Shown: piece by piece, positions 8,672 to 17,398 of the stretch
How positions within the stretch are numbered: position 1 is the stretch's first letter
Layout of the letters: the number at the start of each line of letters is the position of its first letter
Origin: Cryptosporangium aurantiacum
GTDB lineage: Bacteria; Actinomycetota; Actinomycetes; Mycobacteriales; Cryptosporangiaceae
Assembly: GCF_900143005.1 (NCBI RefSeq)
Contig: NZ_FRCS01000002.1
Span: 186,001 to 250,000, forward strand
Length of the DNA stretch: 64,000 bases
Direction: 5' to 3'
Made by a program: the position numbers and the translations under genes
The notes under the pieces: model-generated
The model's input: the letters and a program-made list of their open reading frames with translations, nothing else
What the model was told of the DNA's origin: nothing
Databases searched by the model: none

Positions 8672-8691
8672 GCCCGGGGCGAGCCCGGGCC
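8671..8691. terminator. Hairpin between convergent kinase and cvn operon
   Basis: An 8-bp perfect GC stem (GGCCCGGG with CCCGGGCC) and a five-base loop begins at the last base of the kinase stop codon and ends eight bases before the convergent GTPase gene. It likely terminates both transcripts. Confidence 0.6.
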
Positions 8692-8698
8692 GCAGCCG

Positions 8699-9307
8699 TC
8701 AGGTCGTGGCGACCTGCTCGCCGATCGCCTTGTGCAGCGCCCGGTTGAGCAGGACGAGCAGGGTGTCCCGCACCGACCGCTTGTCACGGGCGTCGAACGC
8801 GACGACCGGGACCTGGTCATCGATCGCGAGCGCCCACCGAACCGCGGCGAGGTCCTGCGCGAGCAACCCGTCGAACGCGTTGACACCGACGATGAACGGG
8901 ATGCCGGTGTGCTCGAAGTAGTCGACGGCCGGGTAGCAGTCGTCGAGCCGCGAGCTGTCCACGACGACGAGCGCACCCAGCGCACCGCGGGACAGGTCGT
9001 CCCACATGAAGCCGAACCGTGCCTGGCCGGGAGTACCGAACAGGTACAGCTTGACTCCGGCGTCGATGGCGACCGAACCGAAGTCCATCGCCACCGTCGT
9101 CGTGGTCTTGGTCGAATGCTGTCCAGGGATGTCGATCCCGACGGCCACCTCGGTCATTTCGGCCTCGGTGGTCAACGGGGCAATGTCGGAGATCGCCCCG
9201 ACCGTCGTGGTCTTTCCGACCCCGAAACCGCCGGCGATGACGATCTTTACCGGAAGCGGTGGCTTCGAGCCGGGGGCGGTGCGGTCAGACGATGGCGCTG
9301 AGTCCAC
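8699..9307 (-). CDS. cvnD: Conservon GTP-binding protein (CvnD-like)
   Basis: The 202-aa small GTPase has P-loop GGFGVGKTT, switch-region threonines (TTVAMDFG), the G3-like LFGTPGQARF and the G4-like VGVNAFDG. Such Ras-like proteins of the MglA/CvnD group are the last members of actinobacterial conservons and are thought to receive signals from the membrane kinase complex. Its start overlaps the end of the DUF742 gene by 23 bases, consistent with translational coupling. No regulatory GTPase-activating partner is visible other than the roadblock protein upstream. Confidence 0.92.
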   Translation of the reverse strand: MDSAPSSDRTAPGSKPPLPVKIVIAGGFGVGKTTTVGAISDIAPLTTEAEMTEVAVGIDIPGQHSTKTTTTVAMDFGSVAIDAGVKLYLFGTPGQARFGFMWDDLSRGALGALVVVDSSRLDDCYPAVDYFEHTGIPFIVGVNAFDGLLAQDLAAVRWALAIDDQVPVVAFDARDKRSVRDTLLVLLNRALHKAIGEQVATT

Positions 9308-9743
9308 GGATCACTCGCAGGATGAGTTCGGGGGAGTTGGGAGAGCTCACGTCATGGTTGTGGACGTCGAGGTAACCGGTGGCACGCAGGTCACCGACCA
9401 GGATCTTGACCACGCCCAGGTGAAGCTTGAGTCGGGCCGAGATCTCGGCGACGGAGATGGGCTGGGCGCAGAGGGTCACGATGGCGCGAAGTTCCGGCGA
9501 GAGCCGGGACGTCGGTACGCGTCCGCCGCGGGTCCCGGCGGTCACCTGTGTCTCCAGCCCGATCTCCGGATCGGCGGTCACCCGCCCGGAGGTCAGAACG
9601 AAGGGACGCAGCTGCGCGCCGGATGCCTCAGACCCGACAGTGCTGGCCTTGTTGGGTTCTCCGGAGGGAGAGAACGACGAAGCCCTCAGATACGGCCGGA
9701 TAGAGGCCGGTTCCTCTGAGTCGGATCCGCCCACGATCCTCAT
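9285..9743 (-). CDS. cvnC: DUF742 protein (CvnC-like)
   Basis: The 152-aa protein contains the DUF742 winged-helix-like domain in its C-terminal two thirds (VRPFVLTSGRVTAD opening here as LRPFVLTSGRVTADPEI, then LSPELRAIVTLCAQPISVAEI and VKILVGDLRATGYLDVH). The N-terminal 50 residues are low-complexity. DUF742 proteins are the third member of conservons. ATG at 9743 overlaps the roadblock gene stop by four bases (ATGA). Confidence 0.92.
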   Translation of the reverse strand: MRIVGGSDSEEPASIRPYLRASSFSPSGEPNKASTVGSEASGAQLRPFVLTSGRVTADPEIGLETQVTAGTRGGRVPTSRLSPELRAIVTLCAQPISVAEISARLKLHLGVVKILVGDLRATGYLDVHNHDVSSPNSPELILRVIRGLSAIV

Positions 9744-10201
9744 GACTGCACGGAATTCTTCAACTCAACGATGAGTTGCGGCGTGAGGACCGCGCCGGCG
9801 CGGCTCGCGAAGAGCGTCATTTCGTAGGCGACCGTACCAAGGTTGGCCGACCGGTCGGCGATGACGCCGAGCACGGAGCCACGGCTGATCGCCGTAGCGA
9901 GCAGGTAACCACCGGTGAGGTCCACGATGACCTTGTTCAGCCCGCCCAGCGTGTAGGTGTCGGCCACACCCGCCGCGAGGCTCGTCATACCCGAGATGAC
10001 CGCGGCGAGACGGTCGGCGTTGGCGTGGTCGGACGTCGCCGACTTCGCCATCAGAAGACCGTCCGCCGATACCGCCACCGCCTCCACGACACCTGCGGTG
10101 CCGCTGCAGAACGAGTCCAGCAACCAGTTGAAGGTCTGTGCCTCGGCGCTGAGGCCGGCGGTCGCCAGGTCGCCGCCGTTGGGTCGGTAGGAGCTGTTCA
10201 T
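9740..10201 (-). CDS. cvnB: Roadblock/LC7 domain protein (CvnB-like)
   Basis: The 153-aa protein is a roadblock/LC7 fold (NWLLDSFCSGTAGVVEAVAVSADGLLMAKS, LGGLNKVIVDLTGGYLLATAIS). These proteins act as scaffolds or GTPase regulators for the MglA-like partner and are the second member of conservons. ATG at 10201 overlaps the kinase stop by four bases and the gene ends overlapping DUF742 by four bases, giving tight coupling through the operon. Confidence 0.93.
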   Translation of the reverse strand: MNSSYRPNGGDLATAGLSAEAQTFNWLLDSFCSGTAGVVEAVAVSADGLLMAKSATSDHANADRLAAVISGMTSLAAGVADTYTLGGLNKVIVDLTGGYLLATAISRGSVLGVIADRSANLGTVAYEMTLFASRAGAVLTPQLIVELKNSVQS

Positions 10202-13200
10202 CGTGGTGATCCTTCGTGCTGATGGTCGTCGACGACGACCCTGTTGAGAGCGCGGGACACGCCTGCTTCGATCTGCTCGATCAGCGCCCGGGCGGCGTCC
10301 GGATCCGCCACCGGTGTTGCTGTGACCGAGGCGCTGGAAGCGTTGCCTCGGCCGCTGGTGAAGCTCTTCAACGTCGCACCTGGCACCCGCCGTACCAGGC
10401 CACCCGGGGTGCGTTGCGGTGGCTGGTTCGGCTGGGTGTGCGGTGCCGGCGGTGCTTGCGATGCGGCCCCCGGTACCGGTCGGGAGGGCAGCACCGGCGG
10501 GGAGACCGGCGCGGCAGACGGCGCCTGCCGCGCGGCCGGCTGTGTGTTCCACGGCGACGGCGCCGCCGGCTGCGGCACCGGCTCGTTCCAGATCGACGAC
10601 GCCGCCGGCTGGGGCGCCGGCTCGTTCCAGATCGACGGTGCCGCGTGCGGAGCAGTCGGCTCGTTCCAGATCGACGACGGCTGCTGGCGAGCCGGCTGAG
10701 CCGGACGCGGGGCCGGAGCCGGAGCACCCGACGCCGGACCGGGTGCGCCCGCCGGAGGCGTGGACAGCTGCGGGACCGCACCGGTGTCCGCGGTCCGCTG
10801 CGCGTTGCGCACGCCGGCCTCGAACTCCTCGATCAGCGCCCGTGCCGCCGCCGGATCGCCCGCGTCGCCGAGCACCGTCGGCTCGGCCTGCTGGTTCCGC
10901 TTGCTGGAGATACCGGCCGGGAGCTGGGCCCCCGGCACCCGGCGCTGCAGGCGAGGCGGCGTACCGCCGGGGCCTGCCGGTCCCGCGGGCGGCGCTGCCG
11001 CCGGTGGGGCCGTCCGCACGCTCGGCGCCTGCCGCGCGGCGGGCTGGACCGGCTGCGGGATCGGGGCTGCCATCGGCGGAGCAGGCGCCACCGCAGGCGG
11101 GGGCGGCGGTGCGGGTGCCGCCGCAGGCGGGAGCGAGCGGAACGCGGACGGTGCCGCGGGCTCGGCGGGCCGACCGGCCGGAGCGTCCCACCAGGAGACG
11201 TCGGGTCCGCCCGGACCGGCTCCTGCCGGGGCGTGCGGAGCGCCGACTGCCGACTCGCTGCGGTAGAGCGCGCTGCTGGCGGCGACCGGCTCGGCGTCGA
11301 CCGGCTCGCGCTGGGACGGCACCTCGGGCTCGGAGCCGGAGAACGCGTTCCACGGCCCGGCCGAGATCGCCCGCGTCGCCCGCTCGAGCGCGACGTTGTC
11401 GAACATCGACGCCGAAGCCACTGCCGGGAGCCCCGAGTGCGCCGGCTCCGGCGTCGGCTCGTACACCGGTGTCGGGGCGGGCGTGTAGGCCGGCGGCGCC
11501 GCCGCGGGCGCCGGGGCCATCGCGGTGTTCGGAACCCGGAGCACCTCGGGCTGGTGCGCCGGCTGCTGGCGCGTCGGCCCCGGCGGCAGCGCGGGACGCT
11601 GCTCCTCCACCGCGGCGATGCCCTGGTAGATCGACGGCACCAGGTGCTGCTCGTTCAGCGCGAGCACCGCGGTCACACCGCCGCCCGGCGTCGGCACCAG
11701 CGCGACGCCGATGCCGTGACGACGAGCCAGCCGCCCGGTCACGAACAGACCGAGCACCTCGGTCGGAGCGAGGTCGAGGCGTTCACGGCGGGCCATCCGA
11801 GCGTTTTCCTCGGCGAGCCGCTCGGCCGACATACCGATGCCGTGGTCGACGATGAGGACCTGCGCCCCGGCTCGGGTCGGCTCCGACTTCACGCTCACCC
11901 GGGTGTGCGGTGGCGAGTACGCCGCGGCGTTCTCCATCAGCTCGGCGAAGATCAGCGTCAGGTCGGAGACGACCGACGGCTGGACGACTAGGTCCTCGGG
12001 GACGTCGATGTCGACACGGGTGTAGTCCTCGATCTCACCGAGGGCCAGCCGCGCGATGTCGCCGAGCGGCAGCGGGCTGCCGCCGCCCTGGTCGGTCGCG
12101 ATCGAACCGGAGAGAACGACCAGCGAACCCGCGTTCCGGTTGAGGCGGCTGGACAGGTGGTCCAGCTGGTAGAGGCTGCTCAGCCGGTCGGCGTTCGTCT
12201 CCTGCCGCTCCAGCCGGTCGATCATCGACAGCTGACGACCGATCAGGTTCTGCGTACGGCGTCCGATGTGACCGAACATCGTCGCGACGTTTCGCCGGCT
12301 GGTGATCTGACGTTCGACCAGTCGAGCCGCGGTGTCCTGCACCTGCTGGAACGCTCGGGCCAGCTCACCGATCTCGTCTCGACCGGTCGTGTCGACCGTG
12401 TCGAGACGGACCGGTTCGAAGACTTCGGCCTCGTCGTCAGCGACCCGGGTGAGCTCGCTCTCGACGGCGGTGGCGACGCGGTTGGCGGACGACGCCAGTG
12501 CGACCAGTGGCTGCGACACCCGGCGTCCGACCAGGATCGTCAGGCCGGCCACCAGCATCAGGATCAGCACCAGACCGGCACCGATACCGACGGCGGCCGC
12601 GATCGCGTTCCGCTTCTGCTCGTCGGCGGCCGCGGTGATGTCCGACACCAGCTTGGTCTCGATGTATCGCGTCTGGCCGAGGAACGACGTGAACCGCGGG
12701 AAGTACGTCGCCAGCGGCAGGGCCTGGACCGCGTTCAGGTCGGCCTTGTTACCCAGCGTCGCGAGCTCCGCCGAAGTACGCGCGGCGTTGGCTTCCTGGA
12801 CCAGCCGGTACAGCGCGGCCTGGCCGGGGTTGGCGTACTGGAAGTACCGGCCGGCGTACTCGTTCGAGGTGCCCAGCCCGTTGACGTACTGGCTCAGCAG
12901 CGTGCCGTTGGGCGTCGCCAGGAGCAGGGTCAGCGTCGCGAGGTTGAGCGAGTTCGCCTCTCCCAGGTGCAGAGCGGCGTCCATGGCGAGGATCTGGCGA
13001 CCGATCGACGACGTCGCGTCCGCCGTCCGGTACAGCTGGACGCCGTCGATCAGACCGTTGATCAGCTGGGTCAGCTGCTCGGAGACGACGGTCTGCGGGA
13101 AGTTACGAGCCAGCGACTCGGTCCGCAGGTCCTTCAGCTGGTCGAGGTCCTCGATCGCGGCCTTGAGGGTCGGCGGCGACTCGTCGTCGATCTGCGCCCG

Positions 13201-13488
13201 CACCTCCGCCAGCTGGTCGTCCACGATGGCTTCCTGCTGGAGGACCTCGGACCGGCTGGCGAAGTCACCGGCGAGGAAACCGATCGTGAGCAGCCGCTCC
13301 GCTTGGAGCTCCCGGACCAGCGTCGCGACGTCACCGGCGATCCCGATGTCGCGCGAGGTGTCGTTGGCCTTGTCCGCTTCGGAGACGCGGCCCGCGATGA
13401 CGGAGACCGCGAGCACCGACACGGCGAGCAGCGGGATGATCGCCAGAAGGACGAGCTTCCCGCTGATTCGGAGCCTATCGAGGAACAC
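10198..13488 (-). CDS. cvnA: Conservon nitrate/nitrite-sensor-like histidine kinase (CvnA-like) with repeat-rich tail
   Basis: The 1096-aa membrane kinase has TM1 at about 12-34, an extracytoplasmic NIT-like sensor (40-290), TM2 at about 297-322, HAMP (323-400), an atypical dimerisation segment (LDHLSSRLNRNAGSLVVLSG near 443) and HATPase_c (N-box ELMENAAAYSPP near 517, DHGIGMS near 548). Residues from about 630 onward are Pro/Ala-rich and apparently disordered. The tail holds four 13-residue repeats starting SIWNEP and two copies of an RRVPGA element each followed by an ARALIE..EAGV helix. GTG at 13488 follows GGGAGCGGG and overlaps the upstream gene by 14 bases. It probably signals to the roadblock/GTPase module encoded downstream. 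Confidence 0.93.
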   Translation of the reverse strand: MFLDRLRISGKLVLLAIIPLLAVSVLAVSVIAGRVSEADKANDTSRDIGIAGDVATLVRELQAERLLTIGFLAGDFASRSEVLQQEAIVDDQLAEVRAQIDDESPPTLKAAIEDLDQLKDLRTESLARNFPQTVVSEQLTQLINGLIDGVQLYRTADATSSIGRQILAMDAALHLGEANSLNLATLTLLLATPNGTLLSQYVNGLGTSNEYAGRYFQYANPGQAALYRLVQEANAARTSAELATLGNKADLNAVQALPLATYFPRFTSFLGQTRYIETKLVSDITAAADEQKRNAIAAAVGIGAGLVLILMLVAGLTILVGRRVSQPLVALASSANRVATAVESELTRVADDEAEVFEPVRLDTVDTTGRDEIGELARAFQQVQDTAARLVERQITSRRNVATMFGHIGRRTQNLIGRQLSMIDRLERQETNADRLSSLYQLDHLSSRLNRNAGSLVVLSGSIATDQGGGSPLPLGDIARLALGEIEDYTRVDIDVPEDLVVQPSVVSDLTLIFAELMENAAAYSPPHTRVSVKSEPTRAGAQVLIVDHGIGMSAERLAEENARMARRERLDLAPTEVLGLFVTGRLARRHGIGVALVPTPGGGVTAVLALNEQHLVPSIYQGIAAVEEQRPALPPGPTRQQPAHQPEVLRVPNTAMAPAPAAAPPAYTPAPTPVYEPTPEPAHSGLPAVASASMFDNVALERATRAISAGPWNAFSGSEPEVPSQREPVDAEPVAASSALYRSESAVGAPHAPAGAGPGGPDVSWWDAPAGRPAEPAAPSAFRSLPPAAAPAPPPPPAVAPAPPMAAPIPQPVQPAARQAPSVRTAPPAAAPPAGPAGPGGTPPRLQRRVPGAQLPAGISSKRNQQAEPTVLGDAGDPAAARALIEEFEAGVRNAQRTADTGAVPQLSTPPAGAPGPASGAPAPAPRPAQPARQQPSSIWNEPTAPHAAPSIWNEPAPQPAASSIWNEPVPQPAAPSPWNTQPAARQAPSAAPVSPPVLPSRPVPGAASQAPPAPHTQPNQPPQRTPGGLVRRVPGATLKSFTSGRGNASSASVTATPVADPDAARALIEQIEAGVSRALNRVVVDDHQHEGSPR
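10519..10674 (-). repeat. Four in-frame 39-bp repeats in the cvnA-like tail
   Basis: The coding strand repeats a 39-base unit four times, encoding SIWNEPTAPHAAP, SIWNEPAPQPAAS, SIWNEPVPQPAAP and a degenerate SPWNTQPAARQAP. The stretch TCGATCTGGAACGAGCCG is identical or nearly so in the first three units. The conserved Trp-Asn-Glu-Pro core in a disordered tail suggests a multivalent docking motif. Confidence 0.9.
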
Positions 13489-14680
13489 CGGCCCGCTCCC
13501 GCCTCGCGTCGCGTCCAGCGTCCAAGTTGTTCAGGTACGGGTCGGCGCCCATCGGGTCCGGAGCGGCCGGGTAGGCGGAGTAGTCGAGGTTGCCGGGGTC
13601 GTACGGCGGCGTGTCCGTCATCTCAGAGCGCGACCGCCTGCCGGAGATGAGGACGAAGAGGATGCTCAGCACCGTGACGACGACCGCGATCACGACGAGC
13701 GCGGCGGCCAGGAAGCGGGTGGTGTCCGCGCTGCTCTGACGATCCTCCACCTGCGACCCGAGCTCGTCGAGGAGCAGCGGGTTGAGGTCGGTCGCTGCCG
13801 ACTGGGCGGCAGCCCGCTGCGCGGTCACCGACTTCTCCGAGGGGAGCGCGCCGAGCGAGGTCTGGCCGGGCGGCGCCATCGCCTCGACGCCCCGCTGGAA
13901 CGCGTCCAGGCTCTGCAGGAGCTGGGTGCTGAACGTGCCGCTGTCCGAGGCGTCCACCGCCGCGGCCATGTCCGACGCGACGTCGGTGCCGGACTCGGAG
14001 ACCACCTGGCGGCTCACCGCGAGGTCGGTGAGCGCGGTGTTGAGCTCCTCGACCTGGGCGTTGTAGTTACCGATCGGCGCGTCGCGGTCCGGGGCGGGCA
14101 GGTCCGCGGCGAGCACCGTCTGGTCCTGGTAGCGACCGGCCCAGACGACCATCGCCGGGACCTCTTCGAGCGCCGCGTCCTGCAGGTAGGTGATGACCGC
14201 GTCGGAGTCGCTGCGCAGACCGGATGCCTGGCCGACCCGCTGGTAAAGCGCGAGCAGCAGGTCGGTGGCCTCGCCGTAGCTCTTGAACGCGCTGAGCCCC
14301 TCACCACCCTGCTCGGGCAGCGTCTCGATCCGGGCTCGCAGGCCGGACCAGCGGTTCGTCGTCCCGAAGTCCGAACCGAACTTTTCGTCGGCCGCGCCGA
14401 CGGCGGCGACGGCCTCGGAGAACGTGTCCTTCGTGGCCGGCTTGCCGAGAACCGCGTTGGACTGCGCACTGACCAGCGCCGGAAGCAGCTTGTTCAGCGC
14501 GCTGACGTACTCGACGCCGTCCCGCTCGCGTCCGTGCAGATCACTGTCGTCAGAGCGCGGACCCCACACCAGCGCGAACAATGCTATTACGGCAATAACC
14601 GTAATGATCTGCAGCGCTAGGGGCGCAAACGCCCGCAACGGGGCGGACCGTAACCGGGATCCGGACCCGGGAGAAGTCAT
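13475..14680 (-). CDS. Membrane-anchored extracytoplasmic protein at the head of the conservon
   Basis: The 401-aa product has a short basic N-terminus, TM1 at about 15-40, a 280-residue helical extracytoplasmic domain, TM2 at about 322-347 and a 50-residue cytoplasmic tail rich in Pro, Asp and Tyr. This is the topology of a sensor lacking a kinase domain, and the helical domain resembles the NIT-type sensor of the adjacent kinase. ATG at 14680 was chosen because GAAGGA lies six bases upstream. It overlaps the kinase gene by 14 bases and is the first gene of the operon. It may be a co-receptor of the kinase; no named family recognised. Confidence 0.8.
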   Translation of the reverse strand: MTSPGSGSRLRSAPLRAFAPLALQIITVIAVIALFALVWGPRSDDSDLHGRERDGVEYVSALNKLLPALVSAQSNAVLGKPATKDTFSEAVAAVGAADEKFGSDFGTTNRWSGLRARIETLPEQGGEGLSAFKSYGEATDLLLALYQRVGQASGLRSDSDAVITYLQDAALEEVPAMVVWAGRYQDQTVLAADLPAPDRDAPIGNYNAQVEELNTALTDLAVSRQVVSESGTDVASDMAAAVDASDSGTFSTQLLQSLDAFQRGVEAMAPPGQTSLGALPSEKSVTAQRAAAQSAATDLNPLLLDELGSQVEDRQSSADTTRFLAAALVVIAVVVTVLSILFVLISGRRSRSEMTDTPPYDPGNLDYSAYPAAPDPMGADPYLNNLDAGRDARRERAGVPR

Positions 14681-15390
14681 CGCTCTTCCTTCACCAACAT
14701 CGCCTGCATGGGACCCTGCGACCAGTCTCCGCACCGGCCGCCTCAGCATGAGCAAGAAAACCAGCGCCATACGAAGCTAGTTCTTCGATAAACCCGATGG
14801 CAAGATGCACACCGTTAACCCCAAGAATCACAGGCCGATCGACAGCGTCTGCAAATAAATGGTGGTACGTTTTTAGCGGTTTGCCCGAATCGCGGGCCAG
14901 CATAACTTACCAATAAGTAATGTCGATTAATGCGTTAGGTCGGCGGCTCCGGAGCGTATTTCGTTCCTCACTGAACGCGACCAAAAGCGGCGTGAACTGG
15001 TCAGTTGTTCGTGAACACCAGACCAAACCCCTGCAGCTGTGCACTTTCGGAAACAACTCCAGCGAGTTACCGACGACGGGCCCCGAGCCCGCCACCTGCC
15101 GAAATCTCGACTTAACCCAATAGCCATAGAGCGGCGTACTCGCGCCGAACGACAGCGCTATCAGGCAATACGCCGATCCGGGGGCCACCGCGGCCGAGGA
15201 GACCCTACCGGAATGGACGGACGCGGGTGCAGCGACCCCGGCCCTTGGGCCCGTTCACCCGGTTTCGACACTCCACTCAAGACCTGAGACCGAGACACTC
15301 CTTGTCAGCCGGGTGCACTATTTGCCCAAATTGTCACCTTCTGGTTGAGTTCCTACCGCCCCACACGCGGGACACATAGGGAGGTAGGGC
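14681..15390. other. Long intergenic region upstream of the conservon and the secreted-protein gene
   Basis: These 710 bases separate divergent genes and are clearly less GC-rich than the flanks, with AT-rich patches such as TTACCAATAAGTAATGTCG near 14906 and GCTATTACGGCAATAACCG just inside the conservon gene. Open frames here (for example 14903-14691 on the minus strand) lack ribosome-binding sites and use rare A/T-ending codons. I see no RNA gene or clear palindrome. It presumably holds the promoters of both transcription units. Confidence 0.5.
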
Positions 15391-15864
15391 ATGCGAGACA
15401 GCTGCAGGCGCATCACGGTGGCGATTGCCGGCGTGGCGCTGGCGGGCGGAGCGGTGCTGGCGGCCACACCGGCCGCGGAGGCCGCCACGGTCAGCGGACC
15501 GGTGACAACGGTCAACGTGAGCGCTCCCGGCGCCGCCACCGCCGGCTGGGACGACGACCGCGGACGCCACGGCCATTGGAAGAAGCGGCACCACTGGAAG
15601 AAGCGGCACCACTGGGGCAAGCGCCACCACTGGGACGGGCACCGCTGGGACCGGCACCGCTGGGACAACGACCGCTGGGACAACGACCGCTGGAATCGGC
15701 ACCGCTGGGAGGGGCGCCACGGGCACCATCGGTGGCGGACGCACGGCCGGTACCACAGCCACCACGAGGCCTGGGAGATCGGCTCGCGCTACCGCGGGTC
15801 GTCGTGGGAGTCCTTCAGCTGCTACCGCAGCGGCGGCTCGTGGGTGCTGCGCGTCTACGGCTGA
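15391..15864 (+). CDS. Secreted His/Trp/Arg-rich repeat protein
   Basis: The 157-aa product has a Sec signal peptide with a basic start, a hydrophobic core (VAIAGVALAGGAVLAAT) and a likely cleavage after AEA at about 31. Residues about 58-112 are short tandem repeats: three HWKKRH-like hexapeptides, then pentapeptides of the type W-D-x-[HD]-R. A less repetitive C-terminal domain has one cysteine and ends in WVLRVYG. Clustered histidines suggest metal or anion binding at the cell surface, which is inference. GGGAGG lies seven bases before ATG. No family recognised. Confidence 0.8.
   Translation: MRDSCRRITVAIAGVALAGGAVLAATPAAEAATVSGPVTTVNVSAPGAATAGWDDDRGRHGHWKKRHHWKKRHHWGKRHHWDGHRWDRHRWDNDRWDNDRWNRHRWEGRHGHHRWRTHGRYHSHHEAWEIGSRYRGSSWESFSCYRSGGSWVLRVYG
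15570..15720 (+). repeat. Short tandem repeats encoding His/Trp-rich peptides
   Basis: Within the secreted protein gene, 18-base units encoding HWKKRH are followed by 15-base units encoding WDRHR or WDNDR. TGGGACAACGACCGC occurs twice in direct succession. The unit length change from 18 to 15 bases keeps the frame, so the array may vary in copy number between strains. Confidence 0.85.
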
Positions 15865-15874
15865 GCGCACCGTT

Positions 15875-15901
15875 CGGCGGGCGCCCACCAGGCGCCCGCC
15901 G
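15875..15901. terminator. Bidirectional hairpin terminator
   Basis: A perfect 11-bp stem (CGGCGGGCGCC with GGCGCCCGCCG) and a five-base loop CACCA lie between the convergent secreted-protein and DUF2252 genes, whose ends are 45 bases apart. Confidence 0.8.
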
Positions 15902-15909
15902 AGAGGGAC

Positions 15910-17310
15910 CTAGGCGTGCAGCGGAGCGGTCACCGGTGGCGCCACCGCACGCGGACGCTGCGGCGCGGGCATCTCACCCTCGCGCACCGCCTTGACCAGC
16001 CGCGTGTGGTCGGCTTCGGTGCGGTCGGCGTACCGCTGGCCGAACTTCACCATCGAGCGGTCGAACCGGTCGCCGTGTCCGATGTAGCCGGCGATCGCCG
16101 CCGGGTCACCGCTGCGGGCGTGGGCCCTGGCCAGCACCCGGCCGCACAGCCGCGAGTAGGTCGCCAGGCCGGACGCGTTGAACGTGGACGTGTCGAACGA
16201 TCCCTTGGCGTCCCAGAGCTGCCGGACGTAGTAGTCGTGGCCACCCGCCGGATCGCGGAACCAGCCGAGCAGGACGTCCGGCGCCGCCTGGATCAGCCGC
16301 TGACCCTCGACGACCCGCTGCCCGGCGTTGCGATACGGGCTCGGCGTGAGGTGCCACTCGAGCACCGACGGACCGGCCTCCTTCACCTGCAGCAGCAGCG
16401 GATCGTTCGCAGACGCCGCGAGCAGCACGACCCAGCACCGGCTGCCCACGCTGCCGACACCCACGACCTTCCGTGCGAAGTCGACGAACGCGTACCGGTC
16501 GAGCAGCACCCGGCGATCGGCGGGCAACGTCTGCCGGTACTCGCGGATGCACCGGCGGACCAGTTCCTCGTCCATACCGCCCTCGGACGTGTCCGAGACA
16601 TGGGTGAGCAACGGCGGATCCTCGCGCAGCCGCCAGCCACCGTTGATCCGCTCGGTCAGCTTGGCCGCCGCACTCAGGTGGTCACGGCTGCGCGCTTTTT
16701 CGACCGCCTGCAGCGTCGGCACGCTTGCCCGGCCGCGATTCAACAACGGCACCAGATCGTCGACTTCGACCCGGTCGTACCAGACTTCGAGCGCCCGCCG
16801 GGTCGCGTAGTCGTTCATCGCCTCGCGGTAGCCCGCAGCAGCGCTGGTGGCGGCCGCCGCTGCCTCACCGTTCTTGAAGCGATTCGCCCTCGCGGCCAGG
16901 ATCACGCTGCTGACCAGCCGTTTCAGATCCCATTCGAACGGCGCTTCCAGCGTCTCGTCAAAATCGTTGAGGTCAAAAACCAGGCGTCGATCCGGGGTGC
17001 CGGACATCCCGAAGTTCTGCAGGTGCGCATTTCCACCGGCCTGGACGAACAACCCGCTGTGCGGTCGTAGCGCTAAATCGTGCGCCATCACGGTGGCCGC
17101 ACCGCGGAAAAAGCTGAATGGGGACGCGATCATGCGCTCGTATCGCAGCGGCAGCAGTTCCGCGAGACGGTGTGCGTCCGCCCCGGCGAGAAGCGTCAAC
17201 GGATTGCGTCCGTCGTCCCCGAGTTCGGCCTGGTCAGCTCTGGACACCCTGGTGCGAGCGTTGCGGCCGAGTTCATACCCGACCGGAGACACGACGGTCA
17301 ATCCACCCAT
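15910..17310 (-). CDS. DUF2252 family protein
   Basis: The 466-aa protein matches DUF2252: RYERMIASPFSFFRGAATVMAHDL, then GNAHLQNFG, FDLNDFDET and the later DYYVRQLWDAKGS and YSRLCGRVLARAHARSGD. The fold is related to aminoglycoside phosphotransferase-like kinases, and the GNAHLQNFG / DLNDFDE motifs correspond to a catalytic-loop Asp/His region and a metal-binding Asp. No substrate is established for the family. ATG at 17310 follows GGGAGAGGGGG at five bases; longer frames upstream have no site. It is convergent with the secreted protein gene. Confidence 0.9.
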   Translation of the reverse strand: MGGLTVVSPVGYELGRNARTRVSRADQAELGDDGRNPLTLLAGADAHRLAELLPLRYERMIASPFSFFRGAATVMAHDLALRPHSGLFVQAGGNAHLQNFGMSGTPDRRLVFDLNDFDETLEAPFEWDLKRLVSSVILAARANRFKNGEAAAAATSAAAGYREAMNDYATRRALEVWYDRVEVDDLVPLLNRGRASVPTLQAVEKARSRDHLSAAAKLTERINGGWRLREDPPLLTHVSDTSEGGMDEELVRRCIREYRQTLPADRRVLLDRYAFVDFARKVVGVGSVGSRCWVVLLAASANDPLLLQVKEAGPSVLEWHLTPSPYRNAGQRVVEGQRLIQAAPDVLLGWFRDPAGGHDYYVRQLWDAKGSFDTSTFNASGLATYSRLCGRVLARAHARSGDPAAIAGYIGHGDRFDRSMVKFGQRYADRTEADHTRLVKAVREGEMPAPQRPRAVAPPVTAPLHA

Positions 17311-17398
17311 CGCTGCCCCCTCTCCCGAAAACCGGAGGCTCCGCTGCCTGCCTGCAACGTTAACGGAGGTTGGCCGGTAGGGAAACGTGAGGTTCTCG

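Noticed and set aside
10216-11991. Long plus-strand Arg-rich frames opposite the conservon kinase tail
   Set aside because: They are shadows of the Pro/Ala-rich tail, with no start signals.
14691-14903. 70-aa minus-strand ORF just upstream of the conservon
   Set aside because: Rare A/T-ending codons, no ribosome-binding site and low-GC non-coding surroundings; more likely chance in the promoter region.
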